Part shown: in pieces, positions 1 to 8,940 of the stretch
Numbering within the stretch: position 1 is the first letter of the stretch
How the letters are laid out: each line of letters starts with the position of its first letter
Assembly: GCA_018398765.1 (NCBI GenBank)
Contig: JAHBMJ010001427.1
Coordinates: 86,719-106,718, forward strand
DNA from: Chromera velia
Taxonomy: Eukaryota > Sar > Chromeraceae
DNA: 20,000 nt
Reading direction: 5' to 3'
Notes under the pieces: generated by a model
Databases searched by the model: none
What the model saw: the letters and a program-made list of their open reading frames with translations, nothing else
Told to the model about the DNA's origin: nothing
Translations under genes and position numbers: made by a program

Positions 1-294
1 AGAGATCGATGCACATGCATGCATTCACCGTATGATGCACGCGTGTATGTATATACATGCATCAAAGCGAATCCCTTGCTTTAATTCTGAACAGACTTTC
101 TGGGCTTGGAAAGGACAAGAAATCTCTCCCATAATGTGACATGATCGAAGGAATGGAGTCACCACTCATAGACACATTTTAAGCGAAACAAAAGAAAGAC
201 ACAAAGCACGACCAACGGAAACGGAGTTGCCCACCTGCTGCACACTTTTTGGGCTCTCACTCCACGGATTGCTCTCCGGTTTTTCGGTTGCACG
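1..294. other. 5' flank of the membrane-protein gene
   Basis: I see no gene here. The stretch has mixed composition, with ATGCAT-rich runs near its left end. It presumably holds the promoter and 5' leader of the gene that starts at 295. I could not identify a TATA box or other core promoter motif with confidence. Confidence 0.4.
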
Positions 295-864
295 ATGACA
301 GACGCCACAACAAGCACTGCAGCTTTTCGACCAGACGCTCTTCCGTACTACCCTCGCAGCGCTGATGTGATTCGCGTCTCTCTCAGAAGTGCGATGATCG
401 TCTCTGCGTACTTGACATTACAACTCCTATTTACCGTCATGTTGCGCAATACCTGGAAGGTTCGTGCCCGACTTCTTCCAGAAGAAGACGGCATTAAGTA
501 CAGAGGGAAAGAACCCAGCTTGAGTGACCTGAGAGTGTACCGAAATGTATACAAAAGGGCAGCCTGGCTGTCGAGATACAATGTGATCAACATCCCCATT
601 ATGCTCAGTCTGATTTGGGGAACGTACATCACACTTCCGATCTGGTGGATGAGGTCAAACGAGAACGTCGACCTGTTTCCCCTTTCTGCGGCCTTTGTCA
701 GCCTCTCAGGGCTGTACTGCGTCTTTTCAACTCTCCACACGACGGTGACGATGATGGCGTTCTCGAACCTTCGTCTTCTCTCCTGGGGACTGTGCGTCCT
801 CGTGCAGGTCTGCCTCCTGTGGATGCTCCTTTCCGGCCCATACCAACAAGTGGACTGGCCATAA
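295..864 (+). CDS. Four-span integral membrane protein, function unknown
   Basis: This is an intronless reading frame of 189 residues from ATG to TAA. I do not recognise the family. Four hydrophobic segments are visible at about residues 30-51, 98-118, 127-148 and 160-181. A basic, charged loop lies between the first and second (about 52-97, with RNTWKVRARLLPEEDG and RNVYKRAAW). The N-terminal 25 residues are polar and have no cleavable signal peptide, and the C-terminus after the last span is a short polar tail. The ATG at 295 is the first in the frame and leaves a complete four-span protein. Even codon use and four well-formed spans argue that it is real; the other frames over the same DNA are shorter and less protein-like. 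A role in an organelle or endomembrane is possible but not shown. The pyrimidine-rich repeat begins roughly 100-400 bases after the stop. Confidence 0.6.
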   Translation: MTDATTSTAAFRPDALPYYPRSADVIRVSLRSAMIVSAYLTLQLLFTVMLRNTWKVRARLLPEEDGIKYRGKEPSLSDLRVYRNVYKRAAWLSRYNVINIPIMLSLIWGTYITLPIWWMRSNENVDLFPLSAAFVSLSGLYCVFSTLHTTVTMMAFSNLRLLSWGLCVLVQVCLLWMLLSGPYQQVDWP

Positions 865-979
865 GGAAGGGCAAAAAGTCTGTGGATGGAATTGATGTGT
901 ATCGCACGCTCACTTGCTGTGGACGAAAGGACGCCTCATAAAAGAGAAGATCAATGAGCAGCATGTGTATGAAGAAGCC

Positions 980-1110
980 TCTTTCCCTCCCTCCCTCCTT
1001 CCCTATTTCTCTTCCCCCCCCTCGCTCCTTCTGCCTCCCCCCCTCCCCCCAACCTCTCTCTCTCTCTCTGTCTGCCTGTCATGTCTCTTTCTGTTTTCAC
1101 GTCTACATTG
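980..1110. repeat. CCCT/CT-rich low-complexity pyrimidine tract
   Basis: A run of C- and T-rich sequence (CCCTCC, CCCCCCC and (TC)n blocks) starts just downstream of the 295-864 gene. It leads into the longer CTGT array. The reading frames across it give Ser/Leu/Pro-rich translations that result from the repeat and are not counted as genes. Confidence 0.7.
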
Positions 1111-1281
1111 TATTGACAGCTTGCGTGCATGGAAAGAGGAAAATGGGCATGAAGAAAATATGCGTTCTGTTTGCTTGTGTGTCTGTGTGTCTATCTATCT
1201 GGGAAATGATCGGAAACCAAAACAGAAGAATAATGATGCCGTCCGTCTCTCCATCAGACACTGATCGAGTCAGTCGGTCAG

Positions 1282-1377
1282 TGTCCCTGTCTGTCTGTCT
1301 GTCTGCCTGGCTGACAATATAGTTTGTCTGTCTGTCTGTCTGTCTGTCTATCTGTCTGTCAGAAGAAGAAACATATA

Positions 1378-1408
<31 letters not shown>

Positions 1409-1444
1409 GATTCAGAAAAAGTGAAGTGAAGAAAAGACAATATA

Positions 1445-1486
<42 letters not shown>

Positions 1487-1537
1487 GTCTATCTATCTGT
1501 CTGTCTGTCTGTCTGTCTGTCTAGAAAAGAGGTTATA

Positions 1538-1597
<60 letters not shown>

Positions 1598-1759
1598 GTC
1601 TGTCTCTCTGTCTGTCTGTCGGTGTTCATGAAGAAAAGGAGGCAGAAGAAGAAAAAACATATAGTCTGTCTGTCGGTCTGTCGGTCTGTCGGTCGGTCGG
1701 TCGGTCGGTCGGTCTGTCGGTCTGTCGGTCTGTCGGTCTGTCTGTCTGTCTGTCTGTCG

Positions 1760-1798
<39 letters not shown>

Positions 1799-1860
1799 GG
1801 AGATGAAGAAGGAGAAAAAGGGAAAGAAAAGACGATAAAGTCTGTCTGTCTTGCTATCTG
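1282..1860. repeat. CTGT tetranucleotide array with recurring purine spacers
   Basis: The top strand is dominated by (CTGT)n, with CGGT variants at about 1675-1760. The array is broken several times by short A/G-rich spacers such as GAAGAAGAAA. Most spacers end in TATAGT or ATAAAGT directly before the next CTGT run, at about 1317, 1374, 1441, 1535, 1660 and 1836. All six blocks keep the same strand polarity. Frames through the repeat read as Val-Cys-Leu-Ser repeats because of the 4-base period and are not genes. Confidence 0.95.
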
Positions 1861-2099
1861 TGGGAACAGAAAGAAAGACGCCGTCTCTCTCTGTCTTGCT
1901 GTGTCAGTTTCTGTGTCTGTCTCTATCTCTAGGCTATTCTCCTAGTTATTGTCTAGCTAGTTCTCTAGGCGTCTTTGCGTGTGTGTCTGCGAATGTTTCT
2001 ATCTTTCTGGCTGTCTCGCCGGTTAGCTCGCTGCCTGTTTCAATGCGTCTTTCACGTCCTTTACTTTTAAACCCACAGCATTCCCAATTTTATGAATTT

Positions 2100-2700
2100 C
2101 AGTTGTCATATATTCCCGATTTTAAAGTTTGTTTCTAAGCTGCGTTAAATGGTGTCTAGAATGGTATGTTTAAATTAAAGTTATAGTGGTAGAATGTTAG
2201 ACCGTTAAAGTGCGCGGCGTTAATTGAGTTTTAATAACAATAAAGTCATTAATATAAACTGTAAGAATTGATATTGACTAGGACATTGAGATAAAGATAT
2301 ACATTTATTAAGCAAAACAATTAATATATGTCAATTATAAATTTGATAATATAAAACCTTTAGTAAATATCCTAAGCGATGCCTAGACACGGCCCTAGAG
2401 CGACGCAAATGCAGTTGTGTAATTTGTCATACTCCAGGTTGTAGTCCTACGCTAAAAAATATAAGAAACGTTTTATTATCATTTAACTTTTAAGAGCGCA
2501 GTTTCTGAAGAAAATGTCTGAAGTTGGAGATTTATGCGGTGCAATTCTGTTGATCAAAGTAGATCAAAACTTCTAGTTTTTTTTTTTTTTTAATATTTTA
2601 CTGTATGGTCGTTTTTGTTAGATGCAAATGCTAGGCCTGCCTAAGGGCCTAAGCCCAATTACCATCATCTCTAGGGGCTTGCATTGTTGCAATCGATCCT
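2100..2700. other. AT-rich spacer without a visible gene
   Basis: The sequence becomes AT-rich after the microsatellite. It contains a T run of about 16 bases near 2577-2592 and GCCTAG/CCTAAG-type motifs near 2376-2400 and 2630-2655, which resemble transposon ends elsewhere in the window. I could not pair them into a convincing terminal inverted repeat. There is no coding signal. Confidence 0.5.
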
Positions 2701-2781
2701 GCTGAACTGAAACACCCATCCACTGCCTATCTGCGAGGTCGCCGCTCCCCCCACATGCAGTAAACGGATGCTCGCAGGATC

Positions 2782-2837
2782 GCTCTCTGCATGCGAGCTT
2801 TCACTACATGCTCTCTACATGCGAGCTTTCACTACAC
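2782..2837. repeat. 28 bp tandem duplication
   Basis: Two adjacent 28 bp copies beginning GCTCTCT and containing CATGCGAGCTTTCACTACA lie head to tail. They differ by a G/A in the CTGCATG/CTACATG segment and in the last base. The duplication sits in a GC-richer stretch with no clear gene. Confidence 0.9.
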
Positions 2838-2839
2838 CC

Positions 2840-3590
2840 CCCACTCTCATTGCCGACATCCCTGTTTTCTGAGCTTCTAGTTGGCATGCTAATTTATGCT
2901 CGAAGATTTTAGATTTATAAAATTTGAGTCGGTATTTCCGGCTCGTCACGTCTCCAAAGGTTCTGCGGGGGCGTGCGGGTGCTGCAGTATGTGGGTGCTA
3001 CGGTTTTTGCGCGCAGTGGGCCGCACACAATACGAGCGAATTTTCTTCATGCATGTTTTCTTTTTGACAGGTAGACGGAGTTTGTTTCTTTCTGAACAGA
3101 CTGCCCTCTTTCCAGTTGATTTACTGAAAAGTTTTCTCCCCTTTCGATGCATGTAAGAGATGGTGTGTTTCAAATTGGTATAAGTTGTTGGCTGTGTGGT
3201 GTGGGAAAGAAAGTAGAACTTCAAGATGAAGAGGAAAGAAAAAAGGGGAGCGATGGGATGCCCCCTCAGTCAGACTGCTTCAATCTCTCATTCCACCATG
3301 CTTCACTGCATCGATTTGAATTTTCAGAGAGAGAAGAGGGCTGAGAAAGACGGGAGGACTGCGGGTAGGAGGCTTTGGTGCGCTTTGGGAGAGGGGTAAA
3401 AAAAGATGGAAGAGATAAGCAGCCGAGGAGACGGAGTACCGCTTCACGAGCTATCTCCATTTTCTCCTTCCTTCACCCACTCAAAGACCAGGTCGGTATA
3501 CGTCCTTTTATTATGTATGCATCACTGACCTTTTGTTCTTGTCCTTTACCCATGCTTTCGAGAGAAAATCTATGTATACTACACTGGTAA
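2840..3590. other. Mixed-composition stretch, no supported gene
   Basis: Several short reading frames (64-92 codons) occur on both strands. They overlap each other, lack recognisable domains, and none stands out by composition. The block may hold untranslated exon or intron sequence of a plus-strand gene, but nothing in it is specific enough to call. Confidence 0.4.
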
Positions 3591-3847
3591 AAAAATCGAC
3601 GTACAGTCAGTATGAGTTTCTATAGCGTGTTGCTCATATACCAAGCACAACTCAATTTGGCACGATTACGATTGTGATTGCAAATATGAAAAATATTTTT
3701 ATTGTGCAAACAGTCTTTTAAGACTTGTGATATGTTTCTAATAATATTTGTAAAGTCTGTGTATCTTTAAAGTTTTGTTTCGTTTGCAGCTTTTACATTG
3801 TTCATTGATTCTACCCCTCTTTCCCTTACTTACACTTTGTGTGTGCA

Positions 3848-3849
3848 GA
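3848..3849 (+). other. Candidate splice acceptor
   Basis: A pyrimidine-rich run (about 3810-3840, CTACCCCTCTTTCCC followed by TTACTTACACTT) ends in TGTGTGCAG, immediately before AGGAGGTTGCC. It would suit a plus-strand exon carrying the small frame at 3998-4201. I see no matching upstream donor with confidence. Confidence 0.35.
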
Positions 3850-3997
3850 GGAGGTTGCCTTGTAGAACCACCAGGAAATCAAGAGATTCTTGGACTGTAG
3901 ACAGATTAGAGTGACCCAGATACGCCCGAAAAGACCTTTCCAGTGATTAGAATGGTCCATTTGGGGACTCTACAAGAATCACGAAAAGAAGTAAAAG

Positions 3998-4201
3998 ATG
4001 GACAGCCAGTGCGGGAAAAAGAAGACACAGTACCCGGAAGGGTCTTCCAACTTCGACGATCACGTGAAGTATTTCGACGGCCACACTACAACCATTACGA
4101 AGATCAAAAACATCTCTTATTTCGTCGAGCTGACCCTGAATATTGGTAACCTGAACAAAGAGGAATTGTTAAACCTTATGAACCGCATATGTTTTTTTTA
4201 G
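3998..4201 (+). CDS. Small hypothetical protein or exon, 67 codons
   Basis: The frame starts at an ATG directly preceded by an in-frame TAA and AAG, and ends in TAG after a run of T. The translation is protein-like and not low-complexity: a polar Lys-rich start (GKKKTQYPEG), then VKYFDGHTTTITKIKNISYF, then a Leu/Asn-rich end (NIGNLNKEELLNLMNRI). I do not recognise a domain. A candidate acceptor about 150 bases upstream suggests it lies in a 3' exon, with a spliced 5' leader or missing upstream coding sequence. It may equally be a chance frame in otherwise non-coding DNA. Confidence 0.3.
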   Translation: MDSQCGKKKTQYPEGSSNFDDHVKYFDGHTTTITKIKNISYFVELTLNIGNLNKEELLNLMNRICFF

Positions 4202-4223
4202 ACTTGGAGGAACTACCAAGTCT
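4200..4223. other. 8 bp-stem hairpin after a T run
   Basis: AGACTTGG and CCAAGTCT are perfect complements separated by an 8-base loop (AGGAACTA). The hairpin starts within the TAG stop of the small frame, directly after seven or eight Ts. It could be a 3'-end RNA structure or simply a palindrome from a decayed mobile element. Confidence 0.6.
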
Positions 4224-4292
4224 TCGGCATCAGGATCCCTGAAGACCATAACTTATTGACTATAACGTTAGACTAGACGTATAATTACTCTT

Positions 4293-4346
4293 TATATTCA
4301 TAAACAGATAGTCTAGCTATTATATTCATAAACAGATAGTCTAGCT
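4293..4346. repeat. 28 bp-period direct duplication
   Basis: A 26-base segment beginning TATATTCATAAACAG and ending GTCTAGCT occurs at 4293-4318 and again identically at 4321-4346, two bases apart. Identity of the copies implies a recent local duplication. Confidence 0.9.
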
Positions 4347-4698
4347 CTATCTAGCTGTAAACATTTAACTAAAATATTTAAACGGTGAATTTAGTGGCAG
4401 TCTGGGTTATCTATAAAACTTTGCTAGTTGCTAGCTAAGCCTACCTTGAGATATATATGACATTATTGAATTTAGGGTTTGACCTAGGGTTTGACCTTAA
4501 ACCGATCAATGCGGCGATCATCATCATTAGTTTTAACATGTTTTAACTTACTTTTGAAAACAAAATCTAGTCTATAGACTCTATACCAAAATTTGTATGA
4601 TTTTACATGACTAGGCATGATTGAAATTGCGTGATTTACATGATTGAATTTAAGTTATTAATTCAATATGATTCATTATATGAATAGGATATACCGAT

Positions 4699-4701
4699 CA
4701 T

Positions 4702-4747
<46 letters not shown>
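4699..4747. repeat. TA dinucleotide microsatellite
   Basis: This is a nearly uninterrupted (TA)n run of about 48 bases with one AA break near 4713. The self-complementary tract could extrude a cruciform. Confidence 0.95.
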
Positions 4748-4750
<3 letters not shown>

Positions 4751-4865
4751 CAAGTTATTAGGCACCTAGAGAAAACTATACAGGTAGGGAGCATTTCATA
4801 GTATGAACATAATTCATATATGCCGCTTAATTTTAGATCGATTGCACACAAGTCTACTAGCACAA

Positions 4866-5030
4866 CCTCCCTGAACCTAAGATCCACTTGAATGGTGGGG
4901 CCGCATTTTTATATATTCTTTGAATGAGATTTGCTAGGCCGTAAATTTGGATAGACTTGATTGGCCACGCCGCAGGCGCAGACGATCTTAATATTTGTTT
5001 TTCAAGTGGACATTAGGTTCAGGGATGTAG
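4866..5030. mobile_element. 165 bp MITE with 9 bp target-site duplication
   Basis: The ends form an imperfect inverted repeat. TCCCTGAACCTAA..TCCACTTGAA at 4868-4892 is matched by its complement at 5001-5025, with two mismatches in 25. The 9-mer CTAGCACAA lies directly outside both ends, at 4857-4865 and 5031-5039, as a perfect target-site duplication. The interior is non-coding and includes a GC-rich patch (CCACGCCGCAGGCGCAG). A 9 bp duplication is typical of Mutator-like elements. If the boundaries are shifted by a base, an 8 bp hAT-type duplication is also possible. It must have been mobilised by a transposase encoded elsewhere. Confidence 0.85.
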
Positions 5031-5039
5031 CTAGCACAA

Positions 5040-5463
5040 GCATTGTACTCTAGGTTGTACCAGGGGTTACTAAGGTTTAGAATATAAAATTTTAGCTTAT
5101 AATAACTATACTACTCTCTTAATATACCCCCATAATAAAATTTGGCGTTGAATTAATTAAACTTAGAATTAAGCATAAAAAAATTGGGACTGCGAGTCTG
5201 CGACTCTCAAATTATAAAACAAAATTTAAAAATTCAGCGTTCCTATATAATGAATGAAGTACAAAGAGTTAAGTCTATAGAACTTAAAATTAAATTTTGG
5301 ATGCATGCAAGCTAGACGCAGGCCATTTAGGTAAAAACTATTCTTCTTCAACTCTTTTTCTTTTTAAGGGGACAAGCTAAATGAGAACTAGAAATTGAAT
5401 GTTCCCAATTTTTTGGGGGGCGTAAACTCCCAGTTTCTGAATTTTTGGGTTCAGACCAACTCT
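5040..5463. other. AT-rich spacer and 3' flank of the rhomboid gene
   Basis: No gene is visible. The left part is AT-rich. The last 100 bases should include the 3' untranslated region of the minus-strand rhomboid gene, whose stop is at 5464-5466. I could not identify a polyadenylation signal with confidence. Confidence 0.4.
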
Positions 5464-6352
5464 TTAAAAAAACCATCGTCGGAACTTTGCCCAGTGAAAT
5501 ATAGTGCCCGTCGCTATAGCTGTGAGATTGCCAACGGCGGAGGGTTCTTGTCCCGCCCGGATGAGTTCAACGACTGTCAACAGGCCCAAGAAAGCAATCA
5601 TGGGCACAGGAAGCACAAACCAGATGTACACCTCCGACCAGGGATTCCTCAGACACAGCATCGTCATCAGCCCTGCAAGCCCCGCCTCCGCACCCATCAC
5701 GTGGCCCGGAGTGTACCGGCCCGCCCGGATCCCCGCACTGTCCATCAACATCCGTTCTTCATAATTGATACCGGAAAGCCGCTTCTGCTGCCGTGACAAC
5801 ATCACTGCATTCGAGAGGGCACCTGCAAGGGCAGCCCCCCAGAACGCTCTCATCAAATTCAGGCCCCCGTTCAAGGTCTCAAAACTGCGACCAACGAAGA
5901 AAAGGAAGAGCATGTTGAAACCCAGATGGCGAATGTCGTTATGGGATATGGAGGAGAGAGCAAGCGTGTGAAGGTAGCCTCTCTTGAAGCCCTCCGCAGT
6001 CAGGGTGAAGTTCCTGTGCATAAACCCCGAAGACACAAGCCCCTGGTTCTGCACGCGGCCGCTCCTGAGGTCCACCCGGGGAGGTTTCGCTATGCACCAC
6101 TGCGTCGGAAATGCAAGAGTGCAAAAGCGCAAAATGATAACAAGTCAGCAATGGGAATATGATTGCAAGGGCGTACGAGACAGCAGGAAGGGGGAGAAGA
6201 TGAAGAGAATGCAGGAGCAAGCAACAACCGGGCGAAGAGTGAGGAAACACAAACGGAAAAAACAGAATCTAAGAGTGAGGAAGAGTGAGAAAAAGACAGA
6301 ATAGTGAGGAAAACACAAACAGAATCTAAGAGGTAAATGCACGCAAGTATTA

Positions 6353-6434
<82 letters not shown>

Positions 6435-6511
6435 AAGAAATAACAAACAAACAAACAAAGAAAGAAAGAAGGAAAGAGACAGACAGACATATACACACAC
6501 ACAAATACACC

Positions 6512-6562
<51 letters not shown>

Positions 6563-6649
6563 GCACCCACGCACGCCCGCACTCACAAAGAAAGAGAAAT
6601 CGAGAGACAGCGACGAGAAGAGAGAGAGAAAAGGGGACAGACACACACG

Positions 6650-6695
<46 letters not shown>

Positions 6696-6800
6696 AGGAG
6701 AGAAAGAGAGAAAGAGAGAAAGAAAGACAGAAAGAGAGAGAGAGAGAGAAGGAGAGAGAAAGAGAGAAAGAGAGAAAGAGAGAAAGAAAGAAAGAAAGAA

Positions 6801-6864
<64 letters not shown>

Positions 6865-7052
6865 AAGAAAGAAATAACAAACAAACAAACAAAGAAAGAA
6901 AGAAGGAAAGAAAGAAAGAAAGAAAGAACGAATGAAAGAAAGAGAGAGAGGGAGAGAGAAAGAGAGAAAGAGAGAAAGAGAGAAAGACAGACAGACAGAC
7001 AGACAGAAAGACAGAAAGACAGAAAGACAGAAAGACAGAAAAACAGAAAGAC

Positions 7053-7107
<55 letters not shown>

Positions 7108-7115
7108 AGGAAGGA

Positions 7116-7155
<40 letters not shown>

Positions 7156-8041
7156 AGGAAGGAAGGAAGGAAGGAAGGAAGAAGGAAGGAAGGAAGGAAG
7201 GAAGGAAGGAAGAAAGAAAGAAAGACAGACAGAAGCACGCACGCGCGCACGCACACACATATATACAACGCACCGCAGAAAAAATCTAGAAGCTACTGAA
7301 AAAGCTTCCCTGTCCAACTGTGTTCCCAAACATGAAGAAGGGAAGGGAAGGGGACCAGTCGGGGGCTTAGGGCACTTTGAGACGGCAAGGCAAAAGGAAG
7401 AGGAGGGCTGCGATAAAAAAAGGCGAACAGCATCCAGCAGTACTCGTGCAGACCATTAAGAGCGACGGCAAAGGAAAAATAGTGCCCAAGGCGAGAGGTA
7501 GACGGACCAGAAGGAAGACCCCGCAATTCATTCCCATCAGCTTCACAGTCGTGGGATAGGGGCACCTCTCCCACCAGTCTCGTGCCTTCTCGCTGTACTC
7601 CGTCAGCTGACGAGAAAATTGAGAGGAATTACGGGAGAGGGGGCTTAGCTTATTCATCCCACTGAAGCCCTTGAAGTTTCCGCGCTGTGCTGACTGATTC
7701 ATTTGCCGTCTCACGTCTCCCAGTTTCATTTGCTGGCTTCGAAGAAAGTCACCCAAAGTCCTTCTTGTATCGGACTTCACAAACGAACTTCGCGCGTTTC
7801 GGAACTCTCGCCCGAACCTCTTTGCAAGTTTTTCAAGCTTGTCAAGCATTTTCAAAGCACCGTGAAGGTCAGAAAACAGAACGAGCACTTTGAAGTCTCC
7901 GGAGACGGCAATCCTTCGATCGCAGTTTTGATGGACAAGTACAGTACACACAGCGCAGATCAGCTTGGTAAATGTCAGTGACTCCTCAGAGTTGCAAAAC
8001 AGTATCCGTCTGAGGTTTGCAGCCACTCGCAGAAATCTCAT
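5464..8041 (-). CDS. Rhomboid-family membrane protein, mitochondrial/PARL type, predicted protease-dead
   Basis: Two exons, 8041-7508 and 6099-5464, join in phase 0 to give 389 residues. The first ATG is at 8041-8039. The N-terminus (MRFLRVAANLRRILF) is Arg-rich and free of acidic residues, as in a mitochondrial presequence. The junction rebuilds the first membrane span (CGVFLL|WCIAK), which follows the WWERCPYP motif typical of mitochondrial rhomboids. Further landmarks are RNFTLT, LHTLALSSISHNDIRHLGFN (about residues 221-240, with the His and Asn of span 2), FFVGRSFE, and later spans ending at KFRRWFF. Active rhomboids cleave membrane segments with a Ser-His pair. Here the GxSG position reads GAEAG (Glu near 316) and the last span reads NLTAIATG, with no His. 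This therefore looks like an intact but non-catalytic member, perhaps a binding or scaffold protein. The N-terminal region between about 60 and 150 is charged and unassigned. Confidence 0.82.
6352..7266. repeat. 0.9 kb compound CA/GA/GAAA microsatellite
   Basis: The top strand runs through (CT)n, (CA)n, (GA)n, (AAAC)n, (CA)n, (GA)n, (GAAA)n, (ACAG)n, (GAAA)n and (GGAA)n blocks, ending in CACGCGCGCACGC. From about 6680 to 7225 it is almost pure purine on the top strand. Long frames on both strands (Lys/Glu/Arg-rich or Ser/Leu/Phe-rich) come from the repeats and are not genes. The whole tract lies inside the rhomboid intron. Confidence 0.95.
6441..6914. repeat. Segmental duplication inside the microsatellite (offset 434 bp)
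   Basis: The non-simple core GAAATAACAAACAAACAAAC, followed by AAAGAAAGAAAGAAGGAAAG, occurs around 6438-6476 and again around 6872-6910. The same GA-rich sequence precedes it in both places. It marks a duplication of a larger repeat block by unequal exchange rather than independent slippage. Confidence 0.75.
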
Positions 8042-8280
8042 TGTCTGCTGATTTGTCACGAATATTCACGAATTACTTCCTCGTCGGCTGCGCGACAAGA
8101 AAAGAGGAGACGGCAGCCACATGAGATACGAGGATCCCGACACATCCCGAGACCCCCCGCGCTGCCCCCGGCTGACCTGATGCACGTCATTAATATGTAC
8201 GTCATTAATATTGCACGACCGCGATCCAAAGGCTTTTCAACTTGTAGCGGGATTCCGCTGCACAAATGTCTTCACTAGTC
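8042..8280 (-). promoter_or_regulatory. Putative promoter region of the rhomboid gene
   Basis: This is the 5' flank of the minus-strand gene. It is GC-rich near the start codon and holds a 13-base direct repeat, ACGTCATTAATAT, at 8184-8196 and 8199-8211 (15 bp period), framed on both sides by TGCACG. The pair lies about 145-170 bases upstream of the ATG. The ACGTCA half is bZIP/CRE-like and the ATTAATAT half is AT-rich, so a regulatory role is plausible but unproven. Confidence 0.35.
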
Positions 8281-8940
8281 CTTCATATAAAAAATGTGAC
8301 TGATTACCCTTAGGATTACCCCCTATTATACCCCCCTGAAACGATAAAGATATATCTTATTTGTTTGCTGCTTGATGACTTGGTTCATTAGGTTTAATCT
8401 AAAAGATCTATCTTTCTTCTATTATCTTCTATATCTTTTCTCCATCGTACTACGTCCTCCTCCATCTATATTTATTGTACAGTTCTCACTTTATAAATAT
8501 GTTGGTCATTTACAATTGATTCAGATTCAATCAATTGATTCGAATCCTCTAATTTTGTGAGTCATTTGTTCTAACATTTGTTTTAAAAGTATTAGAAGGA
8601 TAAAAAATATATTCGTACCTTCAACATTGAATCAACAAGGTAGACAATGGCTAACAGTGGCTTTAAAAGAATTTTTGAAACGCTTTCATAATATCAAATA
8701 TCTATAGTGTAAGTGGCTGTGCAACATACTCTCAGAACATACACACCAACCCGGACATTAAAAGTCATATTGTTCAGTTATCTAGTCAGTTATCAATCAA
8801 TCAATCTGAGTAGATCCATCCTAAAATTAATCATCCGTCAATAGTTAATTTTAAAAAATACATCGTTTTGCACATCGTTCATCATGGCTCATGTGAGTCC
8901 ATTATTTTACAAAATGTTGTTGAAAACTTGCAGGTCACGC
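8281..8940. other. AT-rich spacer
   Basis: No gene is supported. A 9 bp inverted repeat (CAATTGATT at 8513-8521, AATCAATTG at 8529-8537) and a short (ATCA)n run near 8795-8808 are the only structures I noted. Confidence 0.5.

Larger units (their letters stand above)
4202..4856. other. AT-rich spacer
   Basis: No coding potential is visible. It contains the 28-bp-period duplication at 4293-4346, a tandem AGGGTTTGACCT motif near 4475-4500, and the TA microsatellite at about 4699-4747. Confidence 0.5.
6100..7507 (-). other. Intron of the rhomboid gene (1.4 kb)
   Basis: On the minus strand the donor is CTG|GTCCGT (7507) and the acceptor is TTTCCGACGCAG|TGG (6100). Both lie in phase 0, and splicing restores the first membrane span. 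Most of the intron is the microsatellite at 6352-7266, which on the sense strand is CT/TTTC/TG-rich and forms a very long pyrimidine tract upstream of the acceptor. Confidence 0.8.

Noticed and set aside
1282-1860. Array with recurring spacers as a possible CRISPR
   Set aside because: Repeats are tetranucleotide runs of unequal length in a eukaryotic sequence, with no constant repeat unit or cas gene.
914-2138. Frames rich in Val-Cys-Leu-Ser across the CTGT array
   Set aside because: A 4-base repeat reads as a 4-residue repeat in all three frames. There is no domain and no codon-level signal.
2376-2655. GCCTAG/CCTAAG motifs resembling the ends of the 772 bp element
   Set aside because: They do not carry the CACAGTG part of that end, and no inverted pair or target-site duplication could be matched.
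3582-3605. ACACTGGTAAAAAAATCG, reminiscent of a DNA-transposon end
   Set aside because: No inverted partner was found within the window.
6337-7459. Long open frames on both strands (Lys/Glu/Arg-rich on plus, Ser/Leu/Phe-rich on minus)
   Set aside because: They are translations of GA, GAAA and CA microsatellites that lack stops in most frames, and they lie within the rhomboid intron.
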